Shown here piece by piece: positions 9,656 to 18,284 of a DNA stretch of 40,264 bases. Made by a program: the position numbers and the translations under genes. The notes beneath the pieces were generated by a model that saw only the letters and a program-made list of their open reading frames with translations, was not told the DNA's origin and made no database searches. This DNA is from CG2-30-36-16 sp964372115 (GTDB taxonomy: Bacteria; Bacteroidota; Ignavibacteria; Ignavibacteriales; Ignavibacteriaceae), in contig CAYJPN010000042.1 in NCBI GenBank assembly GCA_964372115.1, positions 1 through 40,264 on the forward strand, written 5' to 3'. The first letter of the stretch is position 1, and each line of letters begins with the position of its first letter.

Positions 9656-10150
9656 ATGAATACCATAAACGATATTTTCGATAAAGCTGCCAGCCTGATG
9701 AACGAGCTGGGTTTTAGCATTGTGAAAAAAGATAAGAACAGACCATGGGGCGGGTTCTACGTCATCGAAGAATCTCAGGCACAGAAATTTGCCAGCCACT
9801 TTTTCCCTGAAGAAAACTTTGAACAACTGAAGTTGTCGGAAAAATTAAGCCCAAAAATATTGATGGTAGCGCCAGAAAAGAGATTGAGCTGGCAGTACCA
9901 TCACCGTCGTGCAGAAATATGGAAGTGTATAGAAGGGAATGTTGGAGTTATTACAAGCAATACCGATGAAGAAAAAGAGCAGTATGTGCTGAAAGCAGGG
10001 GAAAAAATAAAACTTGAAAAAGGGGAGCGACACAGATTGGTCGGTCTTAGTATCTGGGGAATAGTAGCCGAGATTTGGCAGCATACCGATGCTGATAACC
10101 CTTCCGACGAGGATGATATCGTAAGACTGCAGGATGATTTCGGAAGATAA
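9656..10150 (+). CDS. Cupin-fold protein, mannose-6-phosphate isomerase type II-like
   Basis: The 164-residue cytoplasmic protein has a single cupin domain. Metal-binding candidates are in the YHHRRAEIWKCIEG segment (H82, H83, E87) and in GERHRL (H126). The RPWG motif near residue 29 is typical of the C-terminal half of type II phosphomannose isomerase/GDP-mannose pyrophosphorylases, but the nucleotidyltransferase half is absent. Stand-alone relatives are often labelled phosphomannose or phosphoheptose isomerase without proof. Its base composition is slightly richer in G and C than the flanking non-coding DNA. The gene appears monocistronic. Confidence 0.8.
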   Translation: MNTINDIFDKAASLMNELGFSIVKKDKNRPWGGFYVIEESQAQKFASHFFPEENFEQLKLSEKLSPKILMVAPEKRLSWQYHHRRAEIWKCIEGNVGVITSNTDEEKEQYVLKAGEKIKLEKGERHRLVGLSIWGIVAEIWQHTDADNPSDEDDIVRLQDDFGR

Positions 10151-10224
10151 ATAAGCCTTGGTTTAGCATGATATAACTGATCAAAACAGGACAGATAAAT
10201 TCTTATACAAAAAAAGCCAAGTAG

Positions 10225-10452
10225 ATGACTCCAATGGTTTCCCTTTGCGAAAGCTGGGAGGATGTTTTCCGCTATGCCTGGTTTTACGAACGCGGAAATT
10301 TTCCGGAGTCCCATTTTGCGTATCTGTTTACTCTGAATGATGGAGAATTATCTACTCTTGGAAAATTTTATATCTCTTTGCCTTATCAATTAAGCACTTA
10401 TTTAAAGAAAAAATTTATCGATAATAAAGGAGAACTTATTTTTTTTATTTGA
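10225..10452 (+). CDS. Doubtful small hypothetical protein
   Basis: The 75-residue frame starts at ATG 10225 without a ribosome site and matches no family I recognise. The middle part (ESWEDVFRYAWFYERGNF) has a plausible protein composition, rich in aromatic and charged residues. It may be a gene fragment or chance. Confidence 0.25.
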   Translation: MTPMVSLCESWEDVFRYAWFYERGNFPESHFAYLFTLNDGELSTLGKFYISLPYQLSTYLKKKFIDNKGELIFFI

Positions 10453-10514
10453 TTGTTATTTATTGAATGAGTTTACAATAAAAGGTTTGAAACGGTTTAT
10501 ACTTCTTGAACAAT

Positions 10515-10529
10515 CCGTTAGCTGACGGA
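10515..10529. repeat. CCGTTAGCTGACGGA palindrome
   Basis: This 15-bp palindrome differs by one base from CCGTTAGCTAACGGA at 37493-37507, and it is also related to the copy at 9128-9142. Confidence 0.4.
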
Positions 10530-10540
10530 CGAATTTATTA

Positions 10541-10560
10541 CCCTTTTAGAGTGAACTCAT
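10541..10560 (+). promoter_or_regulatory. Second copy of the GAGTGAACTC motif
   Basis: This 20-bp stretch matches 36-55 at 19 of 20 positions. It lies 54 bp before the preferred ATG of a histidine kinase gene at 10615. Confidence 0.4.
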
Positions 10561-10614
10561 TAAATGAGTTTTGTAAACTACAATTTAATGTTTTTAGAAA
10601 ATCGGAATATTTTA

Positions 10615-12084
10615 ATGAACCATCTCAGAATTCTCCCTATCTGCATCTTGCTTTTCTTCTCGCTTAACTTTGCTCAAACAATCGATTCGGCTTCAGTATC
10701 AATCACAACACTTCGAGTTGGTAATCTTAGAATCGATAAATCAGAATGGGCAACACTGGCGATTGATAAAAACTTACCATTGAATATTAGCTATGAAACC
10801 ACTGTTAGCATAAATACTCTTGTTTATTACAAAGTTTTTTTGGATGGCACGCTCCTGATGGAAAAAAATCAGGACAAATTTATTTTTCTGAAATATCTCA
10901 ATCCGGGAACACATATATTAAAAATAGTTCCTACAATTGATTCGGGTAGTGAGGGCATCCCATTGCTATTTCCATTCACAGTTTTAGCAGACACAACTAC
11001 TGAATCAAAGCCTGAAGAAAAGGCTGAGCCGATCTTAAATTCAGACTATATTCTGTATGGGGTAGGCGCAATAGCTTTGCTTGAATTTATTATAATTATT
11101 GTTTTACTTTCGAGAAAAACAGTTACTAAAACAGTAACTAAAACAGTTCCTAAAAAAGTTGTGGAAACAAAAATAGTAAAGGTTAATGATACCAACGGGC
11201 AGGAACTTATTACTCTTAAACAAACAGCGGCAAGGTTGAATGAAGAACTAAAAGAAAAACAAGATTCAATTGAACATCTTCAAAAACAACTAAAAGAAGT
11301 AAACACAAATGTTCAGGATCTTGAAAAGGCTAATCTCAATTTAGTTGAACAAAAAGAAAAACTTAAAGAAAGCAAGTACAAATTAGAATTTCTTCACTCG
11401 CAAAAAGAAGATATGTTTGCGATGGCAATTCATGATATAAAAAACCCGGCATCTGCTATCCGGGGTTATATTGAACTTCTGAACTCATATGATTTGAACG
11501 CGGCAGAGCAGCAGGAAATTATGGTATCGCTTGTAGCAACTTCAGAGGAAATTGTAAAAAGATCGCAAGATATGTGTACTATTATTGCAAACGTGATGCC
11601 CGAACCAAAAGTAATTTTTTCCAAACATGCTATAAATAATGTAATTGAAACAGTGGTTAGCCAAAATATTTCATATTCAAAAACAAAGAACGTAAGACTC
11701 GTTAAGAAGATTTCTGAAAATTTGCCCGAAATAAATATTGATGTAGAAAAGATTGAGGAAGCCTTAAACAATTTAGTTAACAATGCAATAAAATTTGCTC
11801 CGCCCGAAACCACGGTTGAAGTTGAGAGTTATTTTAAGGAAGAAAAAAAGAAAACAGTTGTTGTTGCGGTTAAAGACACAGGTGTAGGTTTAACAGAAGA
11901 AGATTTAAGAAAGTCATTCCAAAAAGGAGCAGTGCTAAGCGCAAAACCTACAGGGCTGGAAAAAAGCTCCGGGTTGGGCTTATGGATAGTTAAAAAGATA
12001 ATTGATGAACATGACGGCAAGGTTTGGGTTGAAAGCAAGAGGGGGGTAGGTTCTACTTTTGCTTTTGAAATCCCTGTTGAGTAG
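10615..12084 (+). CDS. Membrane-anchored sensor histidine kinase
   Basis: From ATG 10615 the protein has 489 residues. A signal peptide (residues 1-21, ending NFAQ) is followed by a periplasmic beta-rich domain of about 120 residues, one membrane helix at about 145-166, a KTVT-type repeat and a long coiled coil (196-263). The kinase core has the H-box AIHDIKNPAS with H273, an N-box (NLVNNAIKF), a DTGVG G1 box and a GLGL G2 box. An ATG at 10564 would add 17 residues in front of the signal peptide and place the start against the upstream palindrome, so I do not favour it. No response regulator gene is adjacent; the ligand is unknown. Confidence 0.9.
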   Translation: MNHLRILPICILLFFSLNFAQTIDSASVSITTLRVGNLRIDKSEWATLAIDKNLPLNISYETTVSINTLVYYKVFLDGTLLMEKNQDKFIFLKYLNPGTHILKIVPTIDSGSEGIPLLFPFTVLADTTTESKPEEKAEPILNSDYILYGVGAIALLEFIIIIVLLSRKTVTKTVTKTVPKKVVETKIVKVNDTNGQELITLKQTAARLNEELKEKQDSIEHLQKQLKEVNTNVQDLEKANLNLVEQKEKLKESKYKLEFLHSQKEDMFAMAIHDIKNPASAIRGYIELLNSYDLNAAEQQEIMVSLVATSEEIVKRSQDMCTIIANVMPEPKVIFSKHAINNVIETVVSQNISYSKTKNVRLVKKISENLPEINIDVEKIEEALNNLVNNAIKFAPPETTVEVESYFKEEKKKTVVVAVKDTGVGLTEEDLRKSFQKGAVLSAKPTGLEKSSGLGLWIVKKIIDEHDGKVWVESKRGVGSTFAFEIPVE

Positions 12085-12097
12085 ATAGGTGCTATTT

Positions 12098-12118
12098 CCG
12101 CAAGACTTGTGGTTTTTT
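12098..12118 (+). terminator. Terminator after the sensor kinase
   Basis: CCGCA pairs with TGTGG (one G-T pair) over a 5-nt loop and is followed by TTTTTT, 14 bp beyond the stop codon. Confidence 0.6.
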
Positions 12119-12197
12119 AAAACTTTTTTTCAAGTTAAACACTTAATTAAACGTATCATTCATTTTTATAGATGTTGGTTAGTGCCGATAATTTTTA

Positions 12198-13949
12198 TTA
12201 ATTATAATTAGCCCAAACGGGAGATATTCCGTATTTTTTCATCTTCCTCCAGAGTGTTGAAGGATTTATATTAAGTTCCTTTGCGGCATTGGTTTTATTC
12301 CAGCCGTTCTTTACTAATATGGCAATTATCAATTCTTTTTCGGTCTCTTTTAATCCTTTAAGAGTTCCGGAATTATTCGTTACTATATTTTTTTTACTTT
12401 GTTCACGTAATCTTTTAGGGAGGCATTCAACCTGTATAATTTCACCGCTGCATAAAACAAAACAATGCTCAATTGCGTTTTCCAGTTCTCTAATGTTTCC
12501 CTGCCAGTTATACTCCATCAAAAGATCGTATGCGGAGGATGAAAATTGTTTTATATTTTTTTTGAATTTCAAATTGAAACTTTCAATAAAATGATTTACT
12601 AACAAAGGGAGGTCATCCATTCTTTCCCTAAGCGGCGGCAGATGGATATTAATTACATTTATTCTATAAAATAAATCTTCGCGAAACTTTCCGGAAGAAA
12701 TTTCATCGGCAAAATTTTTATTTGTTGCGGCAATTATTCTAGTTTCCATTTTAATTAATTTATTGCCGCCAACACGTTCGAACTCATGAGTTTCCAAAAC
12801 TCGCAGCAGCTTTGTCTGCACAGCCGTTGAAAGATCACCAATTTCATCAAGAAACAAAGTGCCCCCCTGGGCAAGTTCAAACTTTCCGATTTTTGTTTTT
12901 ATTGCACCTGTAAATGCTCCTTTTTCGTGCCCAAATAATTCACTCTCAATAAGTGCTTCTACAAACGCGCTGCAGTTAACAGCGATAAAGGGTCCTGTTT
13001 TTCTTGAACTATTCAAATGTATTGCTCTTGCAGCCAATTCCTTTCCGGTTCCGCTTTCGCCGGTTATTAGTACTGAGCTATCTGTTTGTGACACGCTTTC
13101 TAAAACCGAAATAATTTGTTTTATCTCTTTATTTCTGCCCACGATATTTTCATACTTAAAAAAGTCACTCAGGTGTTCGGATAAATTTCTAAGCTCCGAT
13201 ATATCAATAAATGTTTCAACAGCCCCTATGTTTTCGTTTTTGTTGTTAATAAGAATCCCTGAATTTACACGGATTGGAATTTTTTTCCCGCTTTTATGTA
13301 ATATTTCCAACTCGTTACCTATCATTGGTTTCCCTTTTAGAATTGTCTGCTCCATGTGGCACCCGTTCCGGCAAAGGGGCGAATTAAAAATATCCCAGCA
13401 TTTTTTTCCAACGGCTTCCCATTTTTTATAACCAGTAATTTTTTCTGCCGAAGTATTTAACGAAGTTACATTCCACTCGTTATCTATTGTAAACGTCCCC
13501 TCAATATTGCTGTTAAAAATGGCATCAAGTTTGTTCTTTTGATCTATCAGTTCGTGAGTCCGTTTTTCAAGTTCATCGGATAATGATAACATCTCGTTTG
13601 TATCCCTGAAAACTAAAACTACACTTAAAACAGAATCATCTTTTGTAATAGGAGTGATAGAGGAAAGAACATTTTTTACCTCTCCTTTTCTATCCGTAAT
13701 ATTAATTGCAAGGTTTGTAAAAACGCGGTTGTAGCTCAGCGATTCTGAAATATATTTTATATCCTCTGGGCATTCCCTAAATAAAATGCCACAGTCAGCG
13801 CCGATGATATTGTCTTCCTCATACCCGCTTATTCGCGAAGCGGCTTCGTTGAATACAATGATGTTTAAATCTTTCCCGATAACTGCAATTCCGTCCGGAA
13901 TAATAACAGCTTCCTTATTTTTATCAATTATTTGTTGCACTTCTTTCAT
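12198..13949 (-). CDS. Sigma-54-dependent activator with two PAS domains
   Basis: The 583-residue NtrC-family activator has PAS1 (about 8-118), PAS2 (about 140-252), a AAA+ domain (about 268-500) and a Fis-type helix-turn-helix (about 535-575). Walker A is GESGTGKE (297-304), the sigma-54 contact loop is GAFTGA (344-349), and Walker B lies in GGTLFLDEIG (362-371). It has no receiver domain, so sensing is direct through PAS. PAS2 carries C184, C193 and C197 in a pattern like the chemoreceptor PAS, suggesting a redox or metal cofactor. It is divergent from the radical SAM/Mrp/cytochrome block and probably controls it, although I found no clear -24/-12 promoter there. Confidence 0.93.
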   Translation of the reverse strand: MKEVQQIIDKNKEAVIIPDGIAVIGKDLNIIVFNEAASRISGYEEDNIIGADCGILFRECPEDIKYISESLSYNRVFTNLAINITDRKGEVKNVLSSITPITKDDSVLSVVLVFRDTNEMLSLSDELEKRTHELIDQKNKLDAIFNSNIEGTFTIDNEWNVTSLNTSAEKITGYKKWEAVGKKCWDIFNSPLCRNGCHMEQTILKGKPMIGNELEILHKSGKKIPIRVNSGILINNKNENIGAVETFIDISELRNLSEHLSDFFKYENIVGRNKEIKQIISVLESVSQTDSSVLITGESGTGKELAARAIHLNSSRKTGPFIAVNCSAFVEALIESELFGHEKGAFTGAIKTKIGKFELAQGGTLFLDEIGDLSTAVQTKLLRVLETHEFERVGGNKLIKMETRIIAATNKNFADEISSGKFREDLFYRINVINIHLPPLRERMDDLPLLVNHFIESFNLKFKKNIKQFSSSAYDLLMEYNWQGNIRELENAIEHCFVLCSGEIIQVECLPKRLREQSKKNIVTNNSGTLKGLKETEKELIIAILVKNGWNKTNAAKELNINPSTLWRKMKKYGISPVWANYN

Positions 13950-13970
13950 TCGTTGCCTCGATTTATATTA

Positions 13971-14076
13971 TTGCAAATTTAATTATACTATTGCGGTATT
14001 GCAACATCATTGCAAACAATCTTGCACATATGCAATTGTCAAATCAAATAAACCCTCAAAGTGAGCTCAGTTTGCA
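13971..14076. promoter_or_regulatory. TTGCA repeat cluster in the divergent promoter region
   Basis: TTGCA occurs at 13971, 13999, 14010, 14022 and 14072. The copies at 13999, 14010 and 14022 are 11-12 bp apart, one helical turn. TTGCACATATGCAA (14022-14035) and TTGCAACATCATTGCAA (13999-14015) are inverted repeats. These are candidate enhancer sites for the adjacent sigma-54 activator; this is inference from position and symmetry. Confidence 0.45.
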
Positions 14077-14136
14077 CAATAAATTATGGAATGATTATGG
14101 AATATTTAAGGGTGTATCGTCAATTTGAGAAAGGAA

Positions 14137-15186
14137 ATGCTACAAGCCATGAAGATTAAAATAACATCGTGGTTAAAACAACGTGTTGCCGCAATTTGTA
14201 CAAAATTAGAAAGGAAAATCCTCTCCAACAAACTACTTAAATGTAAGGTAGTATATGGCCCGGTAAGGTCACGAAGGCTTGGTTTAGTATTGGGCATTAA
14301 TAATGTAAAGTCAAAAACATGTTCATATAATTGTATTTATTGCCCAAGCGGAAAAACATCTTGCTGCTCAGTTTCCACAAATAGTTGTTTGTCACCTTAC
14401 GAACTTTATATCTCCGTTAATAATAAACTTGAAGAAATTAGAAAGAGTGGAAAACAAATTGACTATATTCTTTTTGCCGGAAGCGGCGCTCCTTCACTTG
14501 ATGTAAATCTTTCAAAAGAAATTTCATTATTGCGCGAATTCGGTTACAAAATAGCAGTTTTTACAAATTCGTCTCTATTATGGAATGACAACATTCAAGA
14601 AAATTTAATGTTTGCTGATTATGTTTCCCTTAAAATAGATACTGTAAATGAGGAGACCTGGTTGAAAATAAATCGTCCTCATCAACGATTGCGATACGAT
14701 CTTATTTTAGACAGCATTAAACAATTCTCAAAAAGATATCGTGGAACTCTTATTACCGAAACAACCCTTATTAAAAATGTTAACGATAGCGCAGAAGAAA
14801 TAGAACAGCTTTCCGAATATTTAAACGGCATAAATAGAAGCGCGTCATATTTTATGACGCCAATGTTTCCGACATCTGAAAGTTACGCGGTTGCGCCTGA
14901 TGCCGAAACACTTATCGATTTATCTGCATTGATAAAGGAAAAAATAGAAGACTCGGTTGTATTATGCTCGCCGGAAATCGAAGAATTTTATGTTACCGAT
15001 GATTTTGAAAATGAATTTATGGGACTACTCGCGCTGCATCCGGTAAACAAAGAGGCGGTTAAAACTTTTGTTAAAGATAACGGTAATTTAAAAAAACTGA
15101 ATGAACTAATTACAAATCATTCTATTAATGAAGTTATTCATAACGGCAAAATCTTTTTTGCTATGGTAGAGCAGCCGGAAGCTTAA
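14137..15186 (+). CDS. Radical SAM protein, COG0731-like (first paralogue)
   Basis: The radical S-adenosylmethionine enzyme has about 349 residues and the cluster motif CSYNCIYC (C-x3-C-x2-C), which binds a [4Fe-4S] cluster. The preceding GPVRSRRLGLVLGINN block is the hallmark of the COG0731 group, related to tRNA wyosine synthase TYW1 but usually of unknown function in bacteria. Extra cysteines follow the motif (TSCC and NSC). It is paralogous to the gene at 18285 over its full length. The start is uncertain: TTG 14125, ATG 14137 and ATG 14149 are in frame. The gene opens the metal/redox block, divergent from the sigma-54 activator. Confidence 0.85.
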   Translation: MLQAMKIKITSWLKQRVAAICTKLERKILSNKLLKCKVVYGPVRSRRLGLVLGINNVKSKTCSYNCIYCPSGKTSCCSVSTNSCLSPYELYISVNNKLEEIRKSGKQIDYILFAGSGAPSLDVNLSKEISLLREFGYKIAVFTNSSLLWNDNIQENLMFADYVSLKIDTVNEETWLKINRPHQRLRYDLILDSIKQFSKRYRGTLITETTLIKNVNDSAEEIEQLSEYLNGINRSASYFMTPMFPTSESYAVAPDAETLIDLSALIKEKIEDSVVLCSPEIEEFYVTDDFENEFMGLLALHPVNKEAVKTFVKDNGNLKKLNELITNHSINEVIHNGKIFFAMVEQPEA

Positions 15187-15230
15187 AAAAAACAAACGAA
15201 ATCAGTTTATACAAAATAAAAAGAAGACTA

Positions 15231-16061
15231 ATGACAGAACACGAAAAACAAAAATCATATGATGATGAAGAAAAACGAATTCAAGAAAACATTTTAAAAA
15301 TTAAACATAGGATAGCAGTATTCAGCGGAAAAGGCGGAGTTGGGAAGACTACGGTAAGCATAAACCTTGCATATGCTTTTCAACTTGAAGGATTTTCGAC
15401 CGGTATTCTTGACGCCGATATTACAGGACCTAATGTTGCAAAAATGTTAAATGTAAATAGTGAATTAATTTTTTTGAACGAAAAAATGGTCCCTTTTGAA
15501 AAATACGGCGCCAAAATGATTTCAATGGCGGCAATGTTAAAAAGCGGACAGCCATTAATTTGGCGCGGACCAATGCGCTCAAAAATTATAAACCAATTTT
15601 TAGCTGATGTTGACTGGGGAGAACTTGATTATCTTATTGCCGATTTGCCCCCGGGAACCGGTGATGAAATTTTGACAATTTCGCAGCAAATGAAACCCGA
15701 CTACGCGGTAATAGTAACAACCCCGCAAGAAGTTTCTATAATTGATGCGGAACGTGCTGTTAATATGGCAAAAAAATTAGAAATTCCTTACATAGGTGTT
15801 GTTGAAAACATGTCAGGTTTTGTATGCCCCCATTGTAGTGCTGTAAATGATATTTTCGGTTTTGGCGGCGGCAAAAAATTAGCCGATGATAATGATGTTC
15901 CGTTTCTCGGAACAATACCGATTGATATTGATGCGCGTATTCTCGGCGATAGAGGAATACCTATTGTGCTTGAAAAACCTGACTGCGAAGTTTCAATTTC
16001 TTTCAAATCAATATCTAAATTAATCGAAAAACATTATCAGAAAGAACTACAAGTTCAATAA
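15231..16061 (+). CDS. mrp: Mrp/NBP35-family iron-sulfur carrier ATPase
   Basis: This 276-residue deviant-Walker P-loop ATPase has Walker A GKGGVGKTT at 33-41, the DADITGPN switch at 61-68 and the conserved DLPPGTGDE segment at about 138-146. A CPHC motif (C199, C202) would bridge a [4Fe-4S] cluster across a homodimer. Family members store or deliver iron-sulfur clusters. The N-terminal DUF59 domain found in many Mrp proteins is absent; instead there is a charged leader of about 25 residues. It lies 44 bp after the radical SAM gene, so co-transcription is likely. Confidence 0.92.
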   Translation: MTEHEKQKSYDDEEKRIQENILKIKHRIAVFSGKGGVGKTTVSINLAYAFQLEGFSTGILDADITGPNVAKMLNVNSELIFLNEKMVPFEKYGAKMISMAAMLKSGQPLIWRGPMRSKIINQFLADVDWGELDYLIADLPPGTGDEILTISQQMKPDYAVIVTTPQEVSIIDAERAVNMAKKLEIPYIGVVENMSGFVCPHCSAVNDIFGFGGGKKLADDNDVPFLGTIPIDIDARILGDRGIPIVLEKPDCEVSISFKSISKLIEKHYQKELQVQ

Positions 16062-16096
16062 TTTTAATAAGTATAAAAAACACAAAAGAGGTTGAT

Positions 16097-17452
16097 ATGC
16101 TAAAAAATGTATTCTTTGTTCTAATTATTTGTAGTGTAACATTGGTTGGTCAAACTCATAAAGATTTGATTCTGGAACCTTTTGAAAATCCACAGGATGT
16201 TACAAAAACCTGCTTGACATGCCATGAAAATGCCGCTAGAGAAGTTATGAAAACCAGTCACTGGACATGGCTTGATGAAAAATTTGAGGAATCAAAAAAT
16301 GAGGTAAAACAATTTGGCAAGAAAAATTTTATAAATAATTTCTGCCTCGGAGTTACTTCAAATTATCCAAGGTGCACAAGCTGTCATGTTGGTTATGGAT
16401 GGAAAGACGCAACATTTGATTTTAGTAATGAGGAAAATGTTGACTGCCTTATTTGTCACGATCAGACCGGCAAATACAAAAAAGTCCCGACCGGTGCGGG
16501 AAAGCCGGATACTAATGTTAATCTTTTACTCACAGCTCAAAACGTTGGAATACCTACTCGAAACAATTGCGGTATTTGTCATTTTGACGGCGGCGGTGGA
16601 ACCGGTGTAAAACATGGCGATATGGATAATAGTTTATATAATCCCAAACCCGAAACGGATTTTCATATGGGTAAACTTGACTTTAATTGTGTAGAATGTC
16701 ATAAAACAGTTGAGCATAAAATTATGGGTGCAAGCCATGGATCAATGGCTGCGGGGCAAAATCATATCTATTGTATGGATTGCCATAAAGACGAAATCCA
16801 CAAAAACAAAACTCTTAACAAACATATTAGTTCTGTTGCTTGCGAAACATGCCATATTCCTGAATTTGCACGCGATGAACCCACAAAAGTTTGGTGGGAC
16901 TGGTCGAAAGCCGGGGAAGACAAATCTACATTCAAAGATGAATTTGGCGAAGAAACTTATAATAAAATGAAGGGTGAGTTCAAGTGGGAAAAAAATGTAA
17001 TACCAACTTATAAATGGTATAACGGCAGCGCTTCATATTATTCTGCCGGAGATAAAATAGAACCGGGAAATATTGTTATGCTAAACTCACTTAATGGCGA
17101 TATTAAAGATCCGAAAGCTAAAATTGCGCCTTTTAAAGTTATGCGTGGAAAACAAATATATGATTCGAATAATAATTATTTGATTGTCCCAAAACTTTTC
17201 GGTGAGGGAGGTTATTGGAAAATGTACGACTGGAATTATGCATCGCAACTTGGAATGAAGGAGCTAAATCTTCCGTACTCGGGTAATTACGCTTTCATCG
17301 AAACAGAAATGTACTGGCCGATTAATCACATGGTTGCACAAAAAGAGGAAGCTTTGAAATGTAATTCGTGCCATAGTAAAGAAGGAAGGTTGGATTGGAA
17401 ATCTTTAGGTTATGATGGAGATCCTATGAAAGTAAAAGGAAGAAAATTTTGA
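16097..17452 (+). CDS. Octahaem c-type cytochrome, tetrathionate reductase family
   Basis: The 451-residue exported cytochrome has a signal peptide (MLKNVFFVLIICSVTLVGQ) and exactly eight CxxCH haem sites, with first cysteines at 39, 93, 117, 158, 198, 226, 249 and 422. The number, the long gap between haems 7 and 8, and the C-terminal layout match the octahaem tetrathionate reductase (Otr) family known from Shewanella, whose members can reduce tetrathionate, nitrite and hydroxylamine in vitro. A periplasmic location is expected. AAAGAGGTTGAT gives a ribosome site. It starts 36 bp after the Mrp gene. No membrane quinol dehydrogenase partner is beside it, so its electron donor is not visible here. 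Confidence 0.9.
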   Translation: MLKNVFFVLIICSVTLVGQTHKDLILEPFENPQDVTKTCLTCHENAAREVMKTSHWTWLDEKFEESKNEVKQFGKKNFINNFCLGVTSNYPRCTSCHVGYGWKDATFDFSNEENVDCLICHDQTGKYKKVPTGAGKPDTNVNLLLTAQNVGIPTRNNCGICHFDGGGGTGVKHGDMDNSLYNPKPETDFHMGKLDFNCVECHKTVEHKIMGASHGSMAAGQNHIYCMDCHKDEIHKNKTLNKHISSVACETCHIPEFARDEPTKVWWDWSKAGEDKSTFKDEFGEETYNKMKGEFKWEKNVIPTYKWYNGSASYYSAGDKIEPGNIVMLNSLNGDIKDPKAKIAPFKVMRGKQIYDSNNNYLIVPKLFGEGGYWKMYDWNYASQLGMKELNLPYSGNYAFIETEMYWPINHMVAQKEEALKCNSCHSKEGRLDWKSLGYDGDPMKVKGRKF

Positions 17453-17502
17453 AAAAGCCAAAAAAGTCATAAAAATATGTTAATTAATAATTCGGTAAAG
17501 AA

Positions 17503-17949
17503 GTGAACAACAAAGTAAAAATTGGAATAATAATTTGCGACAAGTACAAAAACTGTGCAGGCGGAAAATGTTTCCGATCAATAAATGAAAGAGCCGGAGC
17601 GTTTGATATTTACAAAGATAGAGATGCCGAACTTGTCGGATACACTTCATGTGGTGGCTGTCCCGGCGGAAATATTGAATATGCTCCCGAAGAATTGAAA
17701 AAAAACGGTGCAGAGGTTATTCACTTTGCAACCGGTATGGTGGTTGGTTACCCGCCGTGCCCTTACATTAACCAGTTTAAGGAATTTATTGTAACGAAGT
17801 ACGGTATAAAAGTAGTTGTAGGTACGCACCCGATTCCGGAAAAATATTTTATAACGCATTCAAAAATGAATACGTGGGACACCGAAGAATGGGCGCAGCT
17901 AATAAAGCCGACATTAAAAGAGAAAAAAGAAAGATTGGCATATGATTAA
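17503..17949 (+). CDS. CGGC domain protein
   Basis: The 148-residue protein starts at GTG 17503 and belongs to the CGGC family, small cysteine-rich proteins proposed to bind metal. The diagnostic SCGGCPGG lies near residues 49-56. Other conserved cysteines are in CDKYKNCAGGKC at the N-terminus and in GYPPCPY near residue 85. No membrane segment is present, so it is probably cytoplasmic. It follows the octahaem cytochrome by 50 bp and precedes a small unknown gene. Function in the family is unproven; the context suggests metal or redox handling. Confidence 0.88.
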   Translation: MNNKVKIGIIICDKYKNCAGGKCFRSINERAGAFDIYKDRDAELVGYTSCGGCPGGNIEYAPEELKKNGAEVIHFATGMVVGYPPCPYINQFKEFIVTKYGIKVVVGTHPIPEKYFITHSKMNTWDTEEWAQLIKPTLKEKKERLAYD

Positions 17950-18004
17950 TCTCAGCAGCAAGCGATATTCATTATTTTTCAATTAATGTAAGGCAGCACG
18001 ATAA

Positions 18005-18265
18005 ATGAAAAAAACAGAATCACCGATTCCAATATACAAACTCGCTTTTTTGCAAGCTTATTTATATCAAATATTAACACTTGATAAACAGTGTGAAAAT
18101 AATTTTAATCATACCGAATGGTATTTAAAAGAACACTTCTCGGCTGCAGAGATGAAAACAATTTTGAACTTCCTTGACCAACAAGGATTAAAGTGCGATT
18201 GTGACCTAATAAATAAATTAAATCTAAAGGAATTATTAAATAATAAACTTATAACTCATCAATAA
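18005..18265 (+). CDS. Small hypothetical protein in the redox block
   Basis: I do not recognise this 86-residue protein. It is mostly helical, acidic to neutral, and contains a KCDCD motif near residues 63-67 plus a third cysteine at about residue 30, so metal binding is possible. It sits 19 bp before the second radical SAM gene and is probably in the same transcript. Confidence 0.7.
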   Translation: MKKTESPIPIYKLAFLQAYLYQILTLDKQCENNFNHTEWYLKEHFSAAEMKTILNFLDQQGLKCDCDLINKLNLKELLNNKLITHQ

Positions 18266-18284
18266 ATTTTGTAAAAGGAAAAGT

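Larger units (their letters stand above)
10151..10563. other. Intergenic region with one weak open frame
   Basis: This gap contains the doubtful frame at 10225-10452, a CCGTTAGCTGACGGA palindrome at 10515-10529 and the GAGTGAACTC motif at 10541-10560. Confidence 0.45.

Noticed and set aside
12859..13431. Plus-strand open frame of 190 codons
   Set aside because: It lies wholly inside the sigma-54 activator gene on the other strand, whose domains are complete; it has no motif of its own.
14056..14070. Third copy of the GAGTGAACTC motif (AAAGTGAGCTCAG)
   Set aside because: Only partly similar; the palindrome differs and flanks do not match the other two copies.
14080..14112. Sigma-54 -24/-12 promoter before the first radical SAM gene
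   Set aside because: TGGAATGATTATGGAA lacks the GG and GC elements at the required spacing.
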